Shown here: positions 41,643 through 51,368 of the stretch, one piece after another
Layout of the letters: every line of letters starts with the position of its first letter
How positions within the stretch are numbered: position 1 is the stretch's first letter
Source: an uncultured Roseburia sp.
GTDB lineage: Bacteria > Bacillota > Clostridia > Lachnospirales > Lachnospiraceae
NCBI GenBank assembly: GCA_945787015.1
Contig: CALZGM010000018.1
Location: 1-64,000 of the forward strand
Reading direction: 5' to 3'
Length of the DNA stretch: 64,000 nt
Translations under genes and position numbers: made by a program
The notes under the pieces: model-generated
Seen by the model: the letters and a program-made list of their open reading frames with translations, nothing else
Databases searched by the model: none
What the model was told of the DNA's origin: nothing

Positions 41643-43160
41643 TTATATCTCCACTGCCTTATGTGCAAGATCCGTTATTCTTTCTACCATTCGTTCAATC
41701 TCTTCTACACCGGCACTGTTTTCCTGAGTTGCAGCAGTCACATGCTCAATCGCACTGTAATTTCCCTGAGTGTTGATATTTACCTGCTCCATTCCCCTTG
41801 CCACTTCATCGCTCTGCCCTCTAATATTTTCAACGGTCTTATCCATTTCCAAAATACGATCAGACATTTGTCTGTTCGATGAGGTGATTACCGCAGTAGA
41901 ATTACCCACCTCACGAATACACTCCATACCGGCTTCCGTCAGCTTGACGCTTTGTTCCATAACACTTACGGCACTCTCTGTATGATGAACGGTTTCTTTT
42001 ACGATTTTTCCTATATCATCAACAGCGCCTCTTGTCTGCTCTGCCAGCTTTTGGATTTCACTGGCAACCACCGCAAAGCCTTTGCCCTGCTCGCCTGCTC
42101 TAGCCGCTTCTATGGAAGCATTCAGGGCAAGAATATTCGTCTGATTGGAAATTTCGGTAATCACTTTGATAATGCCTAATATCTCTTTCGATTCTTCTCC
42201 CAGCTTCCAGATAATATCCTTACATTCACTGGTACTTTCATGAATATGCTTCATGCTGTCGGTTGCATCGTCCATTTTTTCCTGATTTTCTTCTGTTCTT
42301 TCATTAATCTGTCTGGCGAGCGCTGCAACCTGTTCATTCATGGCTCCTAACGTAATCAGTTGGGCATTAATATCCTGTGTTCTTCCATTCATGCCGGTGA
42401 TTTCATCCGTATTCTCACCGAAGTTTTGCATGATGTTGGTTGTTTCTTCTGCAATCTGCTCGTTTGCTTTCATGGATGCTTCTGTAATCACAGATAATTC
42501 CTTAACCACATGAAACAATTCATCAGAGGTCTGGTGTGATTTTTCCTGCATCAGCTTCATCTCATTCATCATTCTTTCCTGCTCTTCGGCATTCAAAAGA
42601 TTGGAAAGCATTCCTGCCGTTCTCTGACAAAGCATCGTAAAAATCGCAGCAATCGCAACCAGTACCAAGGCTCTTGGTACAATTCCGTATACAATTAGTT
42701 TATATAGGCTCGTAAAGTTTTTGTCTTCAAACACGTTGAGTGCAAAGCAAAGCCATTGACCAAAAGAAACTCCTGCCACCGATAAAATGGTTGTTAACAC
42801 GTTGAGTTTTTTGGAAAAATAGAGGCTTGCAATCGCAATAGCATAAATGTACAAAATTACCACGTGATATCCCAAAGTCGATGCGTTAATCGTAACGAAG
42901 AGAACCGCGCAAAGAATCAAAACATATTTTACATAGCCATTCTGCTGTTTTCCCACATTTACAATCAGGGTCGGAACCCATAAAAATACAGAGCCCACCA
43001 CGTATGCCAACGTCATGATTCCCATATCAACTACAAAAATCCCAAATACGTTAAGCAGATATACCAGTGTAAAAATCAGGAATGTAATTCTCATCACCTT
43101 CGCAACTGCTCTGTTTGCCTGTTTTTCATTTTGAATTAGTACGCCACTTTTTTCTTCCAT
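41643..43160 (-). CDS. Methyl-accepting chemotaxis protein
   Basis: A 505-residue receptor. The N-terminal 180 residues contain about six transmembrane helices with little periplasmic loop, the helical cytoplasmic part then has the hairpin tip [41 protein letters not shown]. It signals to CheA. No other chemotaxis genes are in the window, so it is an orphan receptor. Its promoter overlaps a 10-bp inverted repeat. Confidence 0.9.
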   Translation of the reverse strand: MEEKSGVLIQNEKQANRAVAKVMRITFLIFTLVYLLNVFGIFVVDMGIMTLAYVVGSVFLWVPTLIVNVGKQQNGYVKYVLILCAVLFVTINASTLGYHVVILYIYAIAIASLYFSKKLNVLTTILSVAGVSFGQWLCFALNVFEDKNFTSLYKLIVYGIVPRALVLVAIAAIFTMLCQRTAGMLSNLLNAEEQERMMNEMKLMQEKSHQTSDELFHVVKELSVITEASMKANEQIAEETTNIMQNFGENTDEITGMNGRTQDINAQLITLGAMNEQVAALARQINERTEENQEKMDDATDSMKHIHESTSECKDIIWKLGEESKEILGIIKVITEISNQTNILALNASIEAARAGEQGKGFAVVASEIQKLAEQTRGAVDDIGKIVKETVHHTESAVSVMEQSVKLTEAGMECIREVGNSTAVITSSNRQMSDRILEMDKTVENIRGQSDEVARGMEQVNINTQGNYSAIEHVTAATQENSAGVEEIERMVERITDLAHKAVEI

Positions 43161-43188
43161 ACCTATTTTCTCCTTTGTTTATATAGAA

Positions 43189-43226
43189 ACTATACCGACT
43201 TTATTCACTACTGGTAAGTGAATAAA
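43189..43226 (-). promoter_or_regulatory. MCP promoter with inverted repeat
   Basis: TTACCA (43212-43217), 17-base spacer and TATAGT (43189-43194) on the minus strand. The perfect inverted repeat TTTATTCACT-n7-AGTGAATAAA (43200-43226) covers the -35 and is a likely regulator site. A second small dyad, GTGAC-AAAC-GTCAC, is at about 43240. Confidence 0.6.
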
Positions 43227-43258
43227 ATCACTTTTCATGTGACAAACGTCACTTTCTA

Positions 43259-43861
43259 TCATTCCTCTATGGTTACCGCGTGTATTTCCAGGAAATAGTC
43301 AATGTGCCTTCTGATACGTTCCATTGCTTTCTCTTCCCACTCCGGCTGCCTGTCACATTGATGAATCATCACCGCAACCGGTGTCAGATACTCAAATGCC
43401 AGGAACGCAGGATCCTCCTGCTTTAAGATACCATTCTCTATCATCTTTTCAAAAATCATCGTATACAGGCTCTCCAACCCGGTCACAAAGTGCATGGTTG
43501 CAACCTCAGCAATCCTCTCGTCATGAAACTGTTCAATGGTAAGAAGCTTCCTATATTTTACGATATCAGGTGCATGCATCGTATACATAATCTGGCGCAG
43601 GCCAAGTTCTTTTAACTCTTCCAGGGACTCAGGAATTTTTGGCGGGTGTGCCAGAGAACCAAATCGCATCTGATACTGTTCTTCTCCCCTTTGTATTAAT
43701 GCTTCCCATATATCTTCTTTTGCAGAAAAGTGCTTATATAAAGCCGCTTTTGTAATTCCTAATGCCCCTGCAATATCACTCATCGAAGTCCCGGCATATC
43801 CATTCTGTGAAAACAGATTCAGTGCTTCTTCTAAAATTCTTTCTTTCGTACTGGTTTCCAT
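43259..43861 (-). CDS. TetR-family transcriptional regulator
   Basis: A 200-residue repressor. The helix-turn-helix is TKERILEEALNLFSQNGYAGTSMSDIAGALGITKAALYKHFSAKEDIW. The C-terminal domain (FLAFEYLTPVAVMIHQCDRQ) is like that of the TetR gene at 33919. ATG 43861 follows GAGGAGTTTAAAA. The promoter has two operators. No obvious target gene is adjacent on the same strand; the MCP downstream or the YitT gene upstream are candidates. Confidence 0.88.
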   Translation of the reverse strand: METSTKERILEEALNLFSQNGYAGTSMSDIAGALGITKAALYKHFSAKEDIWEALIQRGEEQYQMRFGSLAHPPKIPESLEELKELGLRQIMYTMHAPDIVKYRKLLTIEQFHDERIAEVATMHFVTGLESLYTMIFEKMIENGILKQEDPAFLAFEYLTPVAVMIHQCDRQPEWEEKAMERIRRHIDYFLEIHAVTIEE

Positions 43862-43882
43862 TTTTAAACTCCTCAAAAGAAA

Positions 43883-43932
43883 AGTAACCGTTCGGTAACT
43901 ACTATTATATTACCGAACGGTTACTTTGTCAA
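43883..43932 (-). promoter_or_regulatory. Consensus promoter with paired TetR operators
   Basis: TTGACA (43927-43932), 17-base spacer and TATAAT (43904-43909) on the minus strand. The 16-base arm TTACCGAACGGTTACT (43910-43925) fills the spacer and its exact complement lies at 43883-43898, after the -10. Each arm is itself nearly palindromic, so it can act as two operators or one large inverted repeat. Confidence 0.9.
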
Positions 43933-43942
43933 TTTATCGTCC

Positions 43943-44809
43943 TTAGTTCAATCCACGAAATCCTTTTCCAATGATTTCGCTGCTGTTTGTAATTGCAATA
44001 AATGCAGATGGCTGCGTACGTCGGATAAAGTTACGCAGTTCTACCGCCTGACTTCGTTTCATGATAGTGATAATAACCTTTTTCCTGCGGTGTTCATAGG
44101 TTCCTTCTGCGTCATAAACTGTAGCACTTCGGTTCAGCTTATTCATAATGAAGTCGCAAATCGGCTCCGGGTCTTCACAGATAATCGTAAAATACTTACA
44201 AAGGTTAATACTTTCGATTACGTTATCAACCACCAGTGATTTTGCCAACAGACCACTTAGCGAAAAAAGACCCGTCTGTGTGTCAAACACAAAGCAGGAC
44301 GCCAATACAATTAATAAGTCCGAAAAGAATAGTGCCGATCCAATATTGAGTTTTGTGTATTTTCTAAGAATCATAGCAACAATATCCGTTCCGCCGCTGG
44401 ATGCGTCGATGTTAAAGAAAATAGCCGAACTAAATGCCGGCAGAACAATCGCATAGATAAGCTCCAGCACCGGCTCAGATGTTAGCGACTTCTCCATCGG
44501 AAACCACACTTCTGCAAGATTTAGGCTGACAGACATTAAAATACTGACATACGCTGTCTTGATACCAAACCCTTTTCCAAGGAAGAGAAAACCTAATACC
44601 AAAAGCACCATATTAATGATGAGAGTGATATTTCCCGGTGTACCCGGCAAAAACTTACTTAATACAATCGCAATACCGGTAACACCGCCAAAAGAGAAAT
44701 TATTTGGAAACTTAAAAACATAAATTCCAATCACCATAATAAAAGTTGCTAGTGTAAGTACCGTATACTCTTCTATTGTTCTCTTTAACTGGCCCATATT
44801 TTTATACAT
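43943..44809 (-). CDS. YitT-family membrane protein
   Basis: A 288-residue protein with five or six N-terminal helices (DUF161 part, FGGVTGIAIVLSKFLPGTPGNI) and a C-terminal cytoplasmic DUF2179 domain (CKYFTIICEDPEPICDFIMNKLNRSATVYDAEGTYEHRRKKVIITIM...). The family is widespread in Firmicutes and its role is not settled. Length is normal. AAAGGAAAAATAGA precedes the ATG. The downstream TetR gene is on the same strand. Confidence 0.9.
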   Translation of the reverse strand: MYKNMGQLKRTIEEYTVLTLATFIMVIGIYVFKFPNNFSFGGVTGIAIVLSKFLPGTPGNITLIINMVLLVLGFLFLGKGFGIKTAYVSILMSVSLNLAEVWFPMEKSLTSEPVLELIYAIVLPAFSSAIFFNIDASSGGTDIVAMILRKYTKLNIGSALFFSDLLIVLASCFVFDTQTGLFSLSGLLAKSLVVDNVIESINLCKYFTIICEDPEPICDFIMNKLNRSATVYDAEGTYEHRRKKVIITIMKRSQAVELRNFIRRTQPSAFIAITNSSEIIGKGFRGLN

Positions 44810-44826
44810 TCTATTTTTCCTTTGTA

Positions 44827-45483
44827 TTATAAAATTTTACTTCCGTTTGCTAATAATTTAAATTTCGCACCAAGCATTTCCGCTGCTCCGCGGCAAAGCA
44901 TCATTCGTCCTAAGAAAATCTCAAAATATTCATACATGGTACAGATTTCTTCATCAATCTGCAAGTTCAATTCAATGACTTTTTTCTCCATATTGATGGA
45001 TAAATCTGCTGCTGTTACCGCATAATTGACTCTGTCATGGATATCAAATTTTCCTTTTTCCTGTGTGCGTACACGATTTCGGCGTACATCCGTCTTATCT
45101 GCAATTAGGAGTGCTGCAGATATGGCATCCTTCGCTCCACCTGTTGATTCATCATGATTACCAATTGCTGAAACGATAGTAACACGATCTTCTAAGTCCA
45201 TATCTGTGTCCTTTAGTATCTCGTTTGCAAGCAGAGCACCATACTCTGCATGATGGCTGCGGTTTACGGCATTTCCGATGTCATGCATAAAACCTGCAAT
45301 TTTTGCAAGCTCTATTTCGTGCTCACTATAGCCAAAAGTTTTCAAAATATACGCGGCATGCTCCGCAACGACTGTGCAATGTGCCTCGGAATGTTCTGTG
45401 TATCCGAGCACACCTAAGTTGTCATTTCCTTTTTTTAAAAAAGCTAAAACCTCTTCATTCTTTCTGATTTCCTGATATGTCAT
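44827..45483 (-). CDS. HD-domain phosphohydrolase
   Basis: A 218-residue protein with an HD domain: HSEAHCTVVAEHAAYIL and GFMHDIGNAVNRSHHAEYG, with the metal-binding H...HD...D pattern. Similar proteins act as nucleotide or phosphate-ester hydrolases; the substrate is unknown. GAGGAAAAAAG precedes the ATG. It is 17 bases upstream of the YitT gene and probably co-transcribed. Confidence 0.85.
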   Translation of the reverse strand: MTYQEIRKNEEVLAFLKKGNDNLGVLGYTEHSEAHCTVVAEHAAYILKTFGYSEHEIELAKIAGFMHDIGNAVNRSHHAEYGALLANEILKDTDMDLEDRVTIVSAIGNHDESTGGAKDAISAALLIADKTDVRRNRVRTQEKGKFDIHDRVNYAVTAADLSINMEKKVIELNLQIDEEICTMYEYFEIFLGRMMLCRGAAEMLGAKFKLLANGSKIL

Positions 45484-45573
45484 CTTTTTTCCTCACTTTA
45501 TCATTCTTTATCGCTCTTATTATGCAGGAAAAGTTTTGCGTCCGCAACAAGGTGACATCATTTTACCTCTTTT

Positions 45574-46725
45574 TTACAAAAGCATCGCAGTCAGAATTAA
45601 AATCCCTAAAAAAATGACATTTGCTGCTGTAAACCACCAAAAATAGTTTCCCTTCCTGTCATTATATTCTTTTGCAAACAGTTTATAGGAAATCAGACTT
45701 GCCATGGAAGCAATTAGGGTTCCAAGCCCACCTAGGTTTACTCCAATCAACAAGTCATGATAGTTTGTGGTAAATCCCGACAAAAGTAATGCCGCAGGAA
45801 CGTTGCTAATGGCCTGGCTTGCAATCATCCCGATTCCCAGTTCTCTTCCTGCCACCAACTGCTGCAAAGTATCCCGGATGGTAGTAATATTCCCCATATT
45901 TCCCGTAAAAATGAAAAATGCAATAAAAGTCAATAACAGGCAATAGTCAACCTGTTTTAACACCTTTCGGTCCATATAAAACACCATAAGTAAAACCAAT
46001 AATAACACAGTCTCAAAAGAAATCACACGTACAACCACAAAAAGGCTTAACACAAACAGTGTCAGATATACCGCATTTTTTACACCATTACGAATTTTTT
46101 CGGTATCTGTTTCTGCCTGTCCTTCCCTTCGCCTATCGTCCGGTTCCGACAATACCTCTGTGATTGGCTCTTTTTTACAGCAGATGAAAACAGCAGCAAA
46201 AAGTAATACGCCGGAAACAAGCGTGTACGGCAGCATAGTACCGATAAATTCTTCTATTTGCATTCCTGACAAATTGTATAGATAAAGATTCTGCGGATTC
46301 CCTATCGGTGTGAGCATGCTTCCTAAGTTTGCTGCAATCGTCTGCAAAACCAGCACCGGAATCAGCAGTTTTTCCTGCCTGCACTTTTTTAAGATAATCA
46401 TCGCAAATGGTACAAACGTGAAAAGTGCCACATCATTGGTAATTAACATGCTAAAGAAAAAACATAAGAATACCAGCATCAGCGCCAACTGTCTGGTGTT
46501 TTTGGTCTTTTCCAAAAGACGACTCCCAATCGTATCAAACAAGCCCGTCTTTTTTAGCCCTGCCATGATAATCATAAGACTAAGCAGAATCCCGAGCACA
46601 CGCCAGTCAATATAGGAAAGATACGCTTTAGACGGTGTTACAAATAAGGCAGATACTACCGCCAGAAGTGCTGCCACTACTAAAACGGTCTCCTGTTTTA
46701 TAAAACGTATCAATTTTTCTTTCAT
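45574..46725 (-). CDS. SLC13/ArsB-type ion permease
   Basis: A 383-residue protein with about eleven helices. It belongs to the citrate/anion transporter (ArsB-NhaD/SLC13-like) superfamily: WRVLGILLSLMIIMAGLKKTGLFD, LITNDVALFTFVPFAMIIL, and LTPIGNPQNLYLYNLSG. The GNPQN segment corresponds to the conserved helix hairpin of this group. The substrate (dicarboxylate, arsenite or Na+/H+) cannot be told. AGGAGTGGTATTGTA precedes the ATG. It is divergent from the 2-oxoacid oxidoreductase genes. Confidence 0.8.
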   Translation of the reverse strand: MKEKLIRFIKQETVLVVAALLAVVSALFVTPSKAYLSYIDWRVLGILLSLMIIMAGLKKTGLFDTIGSRLLEKTKNTRQLALMLVFLCFFFSMLITNDVALFTFVPFAMIILKKCRQEKLLIPVLVLQTIAANLGSMLTPIGNPQNLYLYNLSGMQIEEFIGTMLPYTLVSGVLLFAAVFICCKKEPITEVLSEPDDRRREGQAETDTEKIRNGVKNAVYLTLFVLSLFVVVRVISFETVLLLVLLMVFYMDRKVLKQVDYCLLLTFIAFFIFTGNMGNITTIRDTLQQLVAGRELGIGMIASQAISNVPAALLLSGFTTNYHDLLIGVNLGGLGTLIASMASLISYKLFAKEYNDRKGNYFWWFTAANVIFLGILILTAMLL

Positions 46726-46823
46726 TACAATACCACTCCTCCGTTAGAAAAACTCCTAAAACCACGAATATTTTACTCCAGGATGCAAATACTATCAATA
46801 AAAAGTTTTAGAAAGAGGTTCCT

Positions 46824-47936
46824 ATGTCTTTTGATTTTACACTTCCGATTACAAAAGAAAGCGGCTATTTTGAAATACGTTTGGAGAGCATCGGCGGGCT
46901 CGGTGCCAATCTCTGCGGAAAAATGCTAGGCGAACTGGGCGCTCTTTACTTAAAGCTGAATGCCTTAAGCTTTTCCAGCTATGGCTCCGAGAAACGTGGT
47001 TCACCTGTAAAGTCACACATCCGCTGGTGTTCTATGGATAGATTTTTACGTCTGTGTTCCCCGGTTGTAGATCCGGATATGCTGGGCATTTTTCACGAAG
47101 CTTTGTTAAAAAACTACCCTTTATTGGCGGATGCAACAGAACACACCTGTATTGTATTACACACAAATCTCTCGCCGGAAGCTGCTGCTAAAACATATCA
47201 CATTTCCCGCGGGAAACTTTTTTGTATTCCTGCCTTAGAAATTGCGATGGCTGAAAAATCCCGTATTAACATGGTCATGCTTGGCGCACTTACCGCGGCA
47301 CTTGGTTTTGTGCCATTAGAAATGGCGGAGCAGCTTTGCAAAAACACGGTCGGAAAAAAGTATCCAAAACTTATTAAAGCCAATCTAAACGGACTGCGAA
47401 GAGGTTATGAGCACATTAGCAGACAGGCGCCGTTTATCTGCTCTCCGGAAGCTGCTGCCATAAGTTCTGACATAAATACTGACAATAAGCAGACTTTTAC
47501 CTGGGGATACAAAAATGCTCCAATCGGTGGTGTCAATCCGCGTATCGGAAGTACGGTGTCCAATGACCTTTCTGCTTCCCGTGAAGGCTACATCCCGCTT
47601 TTTATCAAAGACCGCTGCATTAACTGCGGTTTGTGCGATTCTGCCTGTCCGGACTTTGTGTTTCAATTCCTGCCGGGCATCTATAAAGACCGAAACTGCA
47701 TGGTAAATATGGGACCGGACTACTCCCATTGTAAAGGCTGCCTGCGGTGTGTGGAGGTTTGTCCAACAAACGCTCTGGTTACAGCGTTGGAAAAGGATTA
47801 TCCCGATAAACCTTACAATCAGCCAAACAAGGATCTGCTTACCTCCCAATTTTCCTATACAGAACATGGAGCAGATGCCTCCATCACAGGCGAATCCTAT
47901 TTCACCGAAAAACAGGTCGGCGGTGGTGTTCTCTAG
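46824..47936 (+). CDS. 2-oxoacid:ferredoxin oxidoreductase, gamma plus ferredoxin-like delta fusion
   Basis: A 370-residue fused subunit. Residues 1-200 are the gamma domain (ESIGGLGANLCGKMLGELGALYLKLNALSFSSYGSEKRGSPVKSH), which carries CoA or acyl groups. The C-terminal part holds two [4Fe-4S] motifs (CINCGLCDSACPDF and CKGCLRCVEVCP). With the next gene it forms a complete oxidoreductase that decarboxylates a 2-oxoacid to acyl-CoA while reducing ferredoxin. The gene is 38 bases ahead of its partner. GAAAGAGGTTCCT precedes the ATG. Substrate (pyruvate, 2-oxoglutarate or a branched-chain 2-oxoacid) is not fixed by sequence. Confidence 0.88.
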   Translation: MSFDFTLPITKESGYFEIRLESIGGLGANLCGKMLGELGALYLKLNALSFSSYGSEKRGSPVKSHIRWCSMDRFLRLCSPVVDPDMLGIFHEALLKNYPLLADATEHTCIVLHTNLSPEAAAKTYHISRGKLFCIPALEIAMAEKSRINMVMLGALTAALGFVPLEMAEQLCKNTVGKKYPKLIKANLNGLRRGYEHISRQAPFICSPEAAAISSDINTDNKQTFTWGYKNAPIGGVNPRIGSTVSNDLSASREGYIPLFIKDRCINCGLCDSACPDFVFQFLPGIYKDRNCMVNMGPDYSHCKGCLRCVEVCPTNALVTALEKDYPDKPYNQPNKDLLTSQFSYTEHGADASITGESYFTEKQVGGGVL

Positions 47937-47974
47937 CCTCCGCTCTTCACTAAATATAGAAAGGTTTTATTTCC

Positions 47975-50197
47975 ATGGAAAAACAGAAAATTCTCTACGA
48001 AAGTGGAAACGAGCTGGCAGCTTACGCTGCCAAGCAGATTAACTATCATGTAATGGGATATTACCCGATTACCCCATCCACACAGATTGCAGAAAATTTA
48101 GACAGTATGAGAGCGGAAGGTCTTTGCGATACGGCTCTGATTGCCGCAGAAGGAGAACATAGTGCAGCGGGTATCTGCTATGGCGCCTCGGCAGCAGGCG
48201 GGCGTGTGTTTAATGCCACCAGCGCGAACGGACTGCTTTACGCCTTAGAACAATTTCCGGTGCAGTCCGGCACACGCTTTCCGATGGTGATGAACGTAGC
48301 ATGCCGAACCGTTTCGGGTCCTCTTTGCATCAAAGGTGACCACAGCGATATTATGTATCTTTTGAATGCAGGGTGGATTATTTTGTTTGCATACACACCA
48401 CAAATGGTTTATGACTTTAATATCTTAGGCCTGAAGCTGGCAGAAAAAGTGAATCTTCCGGTAGCAATTGCGTTTGACGGTTTTTTTACCAGTCATCAGA
48501 AGCAGAAATGTGAAGTTTTTGAAGAGGATACCGTCGTGCAGAAGTTTATTGGTGAAAAACATGCCGCCTATTCCCTGCTGAACTTAGAAGAACCGATTAC
48601 CATTGGGTCCTATATGAATGAACCTGATGTGATGAACAACCGTTATCAGCTGCATCTTGCCATGGACACCGCCAGAAATGCGCTTCCTTCTCTTTTTGCC
48701 GAATATGGTGCCCTCTCCGGCAGAACCTATGCTCCGATTGAAGGCTACAGGCAGGAGGATGCAGAAGTCATTCTGGTCCTTTTAGGCTCTGCCTTTAACA
48801 CAGCAAAAGAAGCTGTGGACCTCCTTCGCGAGGAAGACATCAAAGCCGGTGCCGTAACCTTAACTGCCTTACGCCCTTTCCCGAAAACCCTGATTAACTA
48901 TTTTCCTTCTGCGAAAATCATTATTGTCTGCGACCGTCAGGACAGCTATGGTGCAGAAGGCGGCAACTTATCCATAGAGGTCCGTTCTGCCATTTACCGT
49001 AAGACCCGTGCTCATGTATTGACACGAATTTATGGTCTGGGCGGCAAGGATTTTTTTGTAGAAGATATTATCTCGATTGTAAAAGATGCCCTGCTCCCAC
49101 GGGCAGATGCCTTTGCTTATTATGGAATTACAGAGGGCCTGGATGGGGAAAAACAGCCTGAGTATTTCGCTCCTCTTACTAAGGAAGAGCAATCACCGGG
49201 CATTACAGTCTGCCGCTATGATGGCGAAGCGAAAAAGATGCTTGTCACAGGCGGTAAGCTTGCCGATACCACTGCAATGCCAATGCGTATTGCCCCGGGA
49301 CATAGTGCCTGCCCCGGCTGCGGCATCCCTGTAAACTTAAATCTGCTGTTAAAAGGGATTGAAGGAAATGTCGTTGTTTTATTCCAGACGGGCTGCGGTA
49401 TGATTATCACGACCGGTTATCCGAAAACCGCCTTTCGTATTCCCTATATCCACAACCTTTTTCAAAATGGTGCTGCTACCCTAAGCGGTGTGGAGGCAGT
49501 ATATCATGAATTGAAACGCCGTGGCGAATATCCGGAAGGCGACATCACCTTTCTTATGGTCAGCGGGGACGGCGGCATGGACATTGGAATGGGTTCTGCT
49601 ATCGGTACTGCCCTCCGCAGCCAGCATGTGATATTGTTTGAATACGACAACGGAGGTTATATGAATACCGGTTATCAGCTATCTTATTCTACTCCTTTAG
49701 GTGCGCGAAGTTCCACTTCCCACCTTGGGAAAGCGCAGTATGGCAAGACCTTTTTTCACAAAGATACTCCTGAAATCATGGCAGCTACTCACATTCCCTA
49801 CGTTGCAACTGTGGCAGAATCAAATCCTGCTGATTTTATTAAAAAGGCTGCAAAAGCAGCCGCGTATTCCAGAGACTTCGGTACCGCCTATATCAAGGCG
49901 CTCTCTGCCTGTCCTCTAAACTGGGGTGATAAGCCAAACCTTGAGCGAAGCGTTATTGCTGCCGCGGTAGACTGCTGCTATTTCCCTCTCTATGAAGTGG
50001 AGCAGGGTATTACAACTTTAAACTATGACCCGTCTGTAAAAAACAAAAAGATTCCGGTTACTGACTGGCTTGCCATGATGGGGCGGACCAAGCACTTAGC
50101 CAAGGCAGAATACGCCTCCATAGCAGCAGAGATTCAAGCAGAAGTAGACCGTCGTTTTGAGCGCTTAAAAGCCCGGGCAGATCACCCTCTATTGTAA
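47975..50197 (+). CDS. 2-oxoacid:ferredoxin oxidoreductase, alpha plus beta fusion
   Basis: A 740-residue fused subunit. Residues 1-370 are the alpha part (YYPITPSTQIAENL, and the GGRVFNATSANGLLYALE segment), and from about 430 the beta part with the cluster-binding CPGCGIP and the thiamine pyrophosphate motif GDGGMDIGMGSAIG. The alpha-beta and gamma-delta fusions make a two-gene form of a normally four-gene enzyme. AGAAAGGTTTTATTTCC precedes the ATG. Ends in the cytoplasm with no membrane segment. Substrate is uncertain. Confidence 0.9.
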   Translation: MEKQKILYESGNELAAYAAKQINYHVMGYYPITPSTQIAENLDSMRAEGLCDTALIAAEGEHSAAGICYGASAAGGRVFNATSANGLLYALEQFPVQSGTRFPMVMNVACRTVSGPLCIKGDHSDIMYLLNAGWIILFAYTPQMVYDFNILGLKLAEKVNLPVAIAFDGFFTSHQKQKCEVFEEDTVVQKFIGEKHAAYSLLNLEEPITIGSYMNEPDVMNNRYQLHLAMDTARNALPSLFAEYGALSGRTYAPIEGYRQEDAEVILVLLGSAFNTAKEAVDLLREEDIKAGAVTLTALRPFPKTLINYFPSAKIIIVCDRQDSYGAEGGNLSIEVRSAIYRKTRAHVLTRIYGLGGKDFFVEDIISIVKDALLPRADAFAYYGITEGLDGEKQPEYFAPLTKEEQSPGITVCRYDGEAKKMLVTGGKLADTTAMPMRIAPGHSACPGCGIPVNLNLLLKGIEGNVVVLFQTGCGMIITTGYPKTAFRIPYIHNLFQNGAATLSGVEAVYHELKRRGEYPEGDITFLMVSGDGGMDIGMGSAIGTALRSQHVILFEYDNGGYMNTGYQLSYSTPLGARSSTSHLGKAQYGKTFFHKDTPEIMAATHIPYVATVAESNPADFIKKAAKAAAYSRDFGTAYIKALSACPLNWGDKPNLERSVIAAAVDCCYFPLYEVEQGITTLNYDPSVKNKKIPVTDWLAMMGRTKHLAKAEYASIAAEIQAEVDRRFERLKARADHPLL

Positions 50198-50266
50198 AGA
50201 AAAAACTGGAATAATGAATATTTTTTTGCTATAATCACCTTATAATGATATATAGGGGATGAAGTA

Positions 50267-51289
50267 ATGCAAAAACAAATAACAGAGCGGCTCCCCGGCA
50301 TTTATGAGATTAAGCTTTTTCAGGACAACCATGAGATTCGTATCTTTCTGGTTGCCGGAAATAGCGGTCAACGGAGTCTGCTTATCGACACATGTTTTCA
50401 ATCAGATGAAAACCGAGAAATACTAAATCAGGTATTAGGGGAATTACAAATTGCGTATCAGGATCTGGATGTTTTTCTGACACACAAGCACCATGACCAT
50501 ACGGGTTTAGCATCCTACTGTGCCGCACAGGGCGCAACCATCTATATGAACCCGGTAGAAGACCGTCACCCATATGACTGCCTTTATTACAGTCAGGGCG
50601 CTAAGTCTATGGAAGAGCAGGAAAAGGTATTAAACCGAGTAGGAGTTACCGCAGAACGAACTCCGGCTCTTTGGAATTGCTTTAAAGAATTTAATGCGCA
50701 TTATCAGAATACCGATGAGACTGCCTTGAAAACTGTTACTTTTCCATATACCCCGATTGGACGCGGGCAGTTACTGTCTTATGGAGATTACACATTTCAG
50801 GTCATTTCGCTTGCAGGCCACACCTTAGGACAATTGGGTCTGTATGAAAAAGCGCACCAGATTGTATTTTCCGCTGACCATATTCTTGCAAACACGTTGC
50901 CGGTTGTCGGTACAAGCTATGTAAACGAGCATCTTTTGGATTATTATTTCAAATCCTTAGATCAGTTTAAAATCCAGTACCACACCTGCACGATATTCCC
51001 TGCACATGGCGACTGCTTTAAAAATCCATCGCCGTTAGCTTCGAATATCACCGCTGCCTATCGGAAAAAACTTCTTGAAATCCAGCATCTTTTGATGAAT
51101 AGTGCCAAAGCACTAACGGTACAGGAAGTTGCGTTCCGTATTTATGGTGTCTACAGCCTACCAATGGATGTGAACGGCTTTTTCAGAATAAAATCGATTC
51201 TGTCCAGAACGTTTTCTTGTCTGGAATATTTGTATGACCAGAAATATTGTGACCGCATGGAAAAAGATGGTATGCTGTTTTATCGCTAG
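50267..51289 (+). CDS. Metallo-beta-lactamase-fold hydrolase
   Basis: A 340-residue MBL-fold protein. The metal motif is LTHKHHDHTGL (HxHxDH), with further ligands in SLAGHTLGQ, FSADHIL and FPAHGD. The C-terminal 100 residues form a helical domain with a winged-helix-like stretch. Such proteins hydrolyse thioesters, esters or lactones; the substrate is unknown. GGGGATGAAGTA precedes the ATG. It lies after the oxidoreductase genes and may be co-transcribed, hinting at acyl-CoA-related metabolism. Confidence 0.82.
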   Translation: MQKQITERLPGIYEIKLFQDNHEIRIFLVAGNSGQRSLLIDTCFQSDENREILNQVLGELQIAYQDLDVFLTHKHHDHTGLASYCAAQGATIYMNPVEDRHPYDCLYYSQGAKSMEEQEKVLNRVGVTAERTPALWNCFKEFNAHYQNTDETALKTVTFPYTPIGRGQLLSYGDYTFQVISLAGHTLGQLGLYEKAHQIVFSADHILANTLPVVGTSYVNEHLLDYYFKSLDQFKIQYHTCTIFPAHGDCFKNPSPLASNITAAYRKKLLEIQHLLMNSAKALTVQEVAFRIYGVYSLPMDVNGFFRIKSILSRTFSCLEYLYDQKYCDRMEKDGMLFYR

Positions 51290-51319
51290 AACTGGTCATC
51301 TGTAAGCACAAGAGCACAA

Positions 51320-51366
51320 AAAACCGGAGCCGTTACAGCTTTTTGTAACACGCTTCGGTTCTTTTC
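51320..51366 (+). terminator. Bidirectional terminator
   Basis: AACCGGAGC-CGTTACA pairs with TGTAACA-CGCTTCGGTT around a short loop, with A and T runs on both sides. It separates the convergent MBL and MATE-CapA genes. Confidence 0.8.
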
Positions 51367-51368
51367 TA

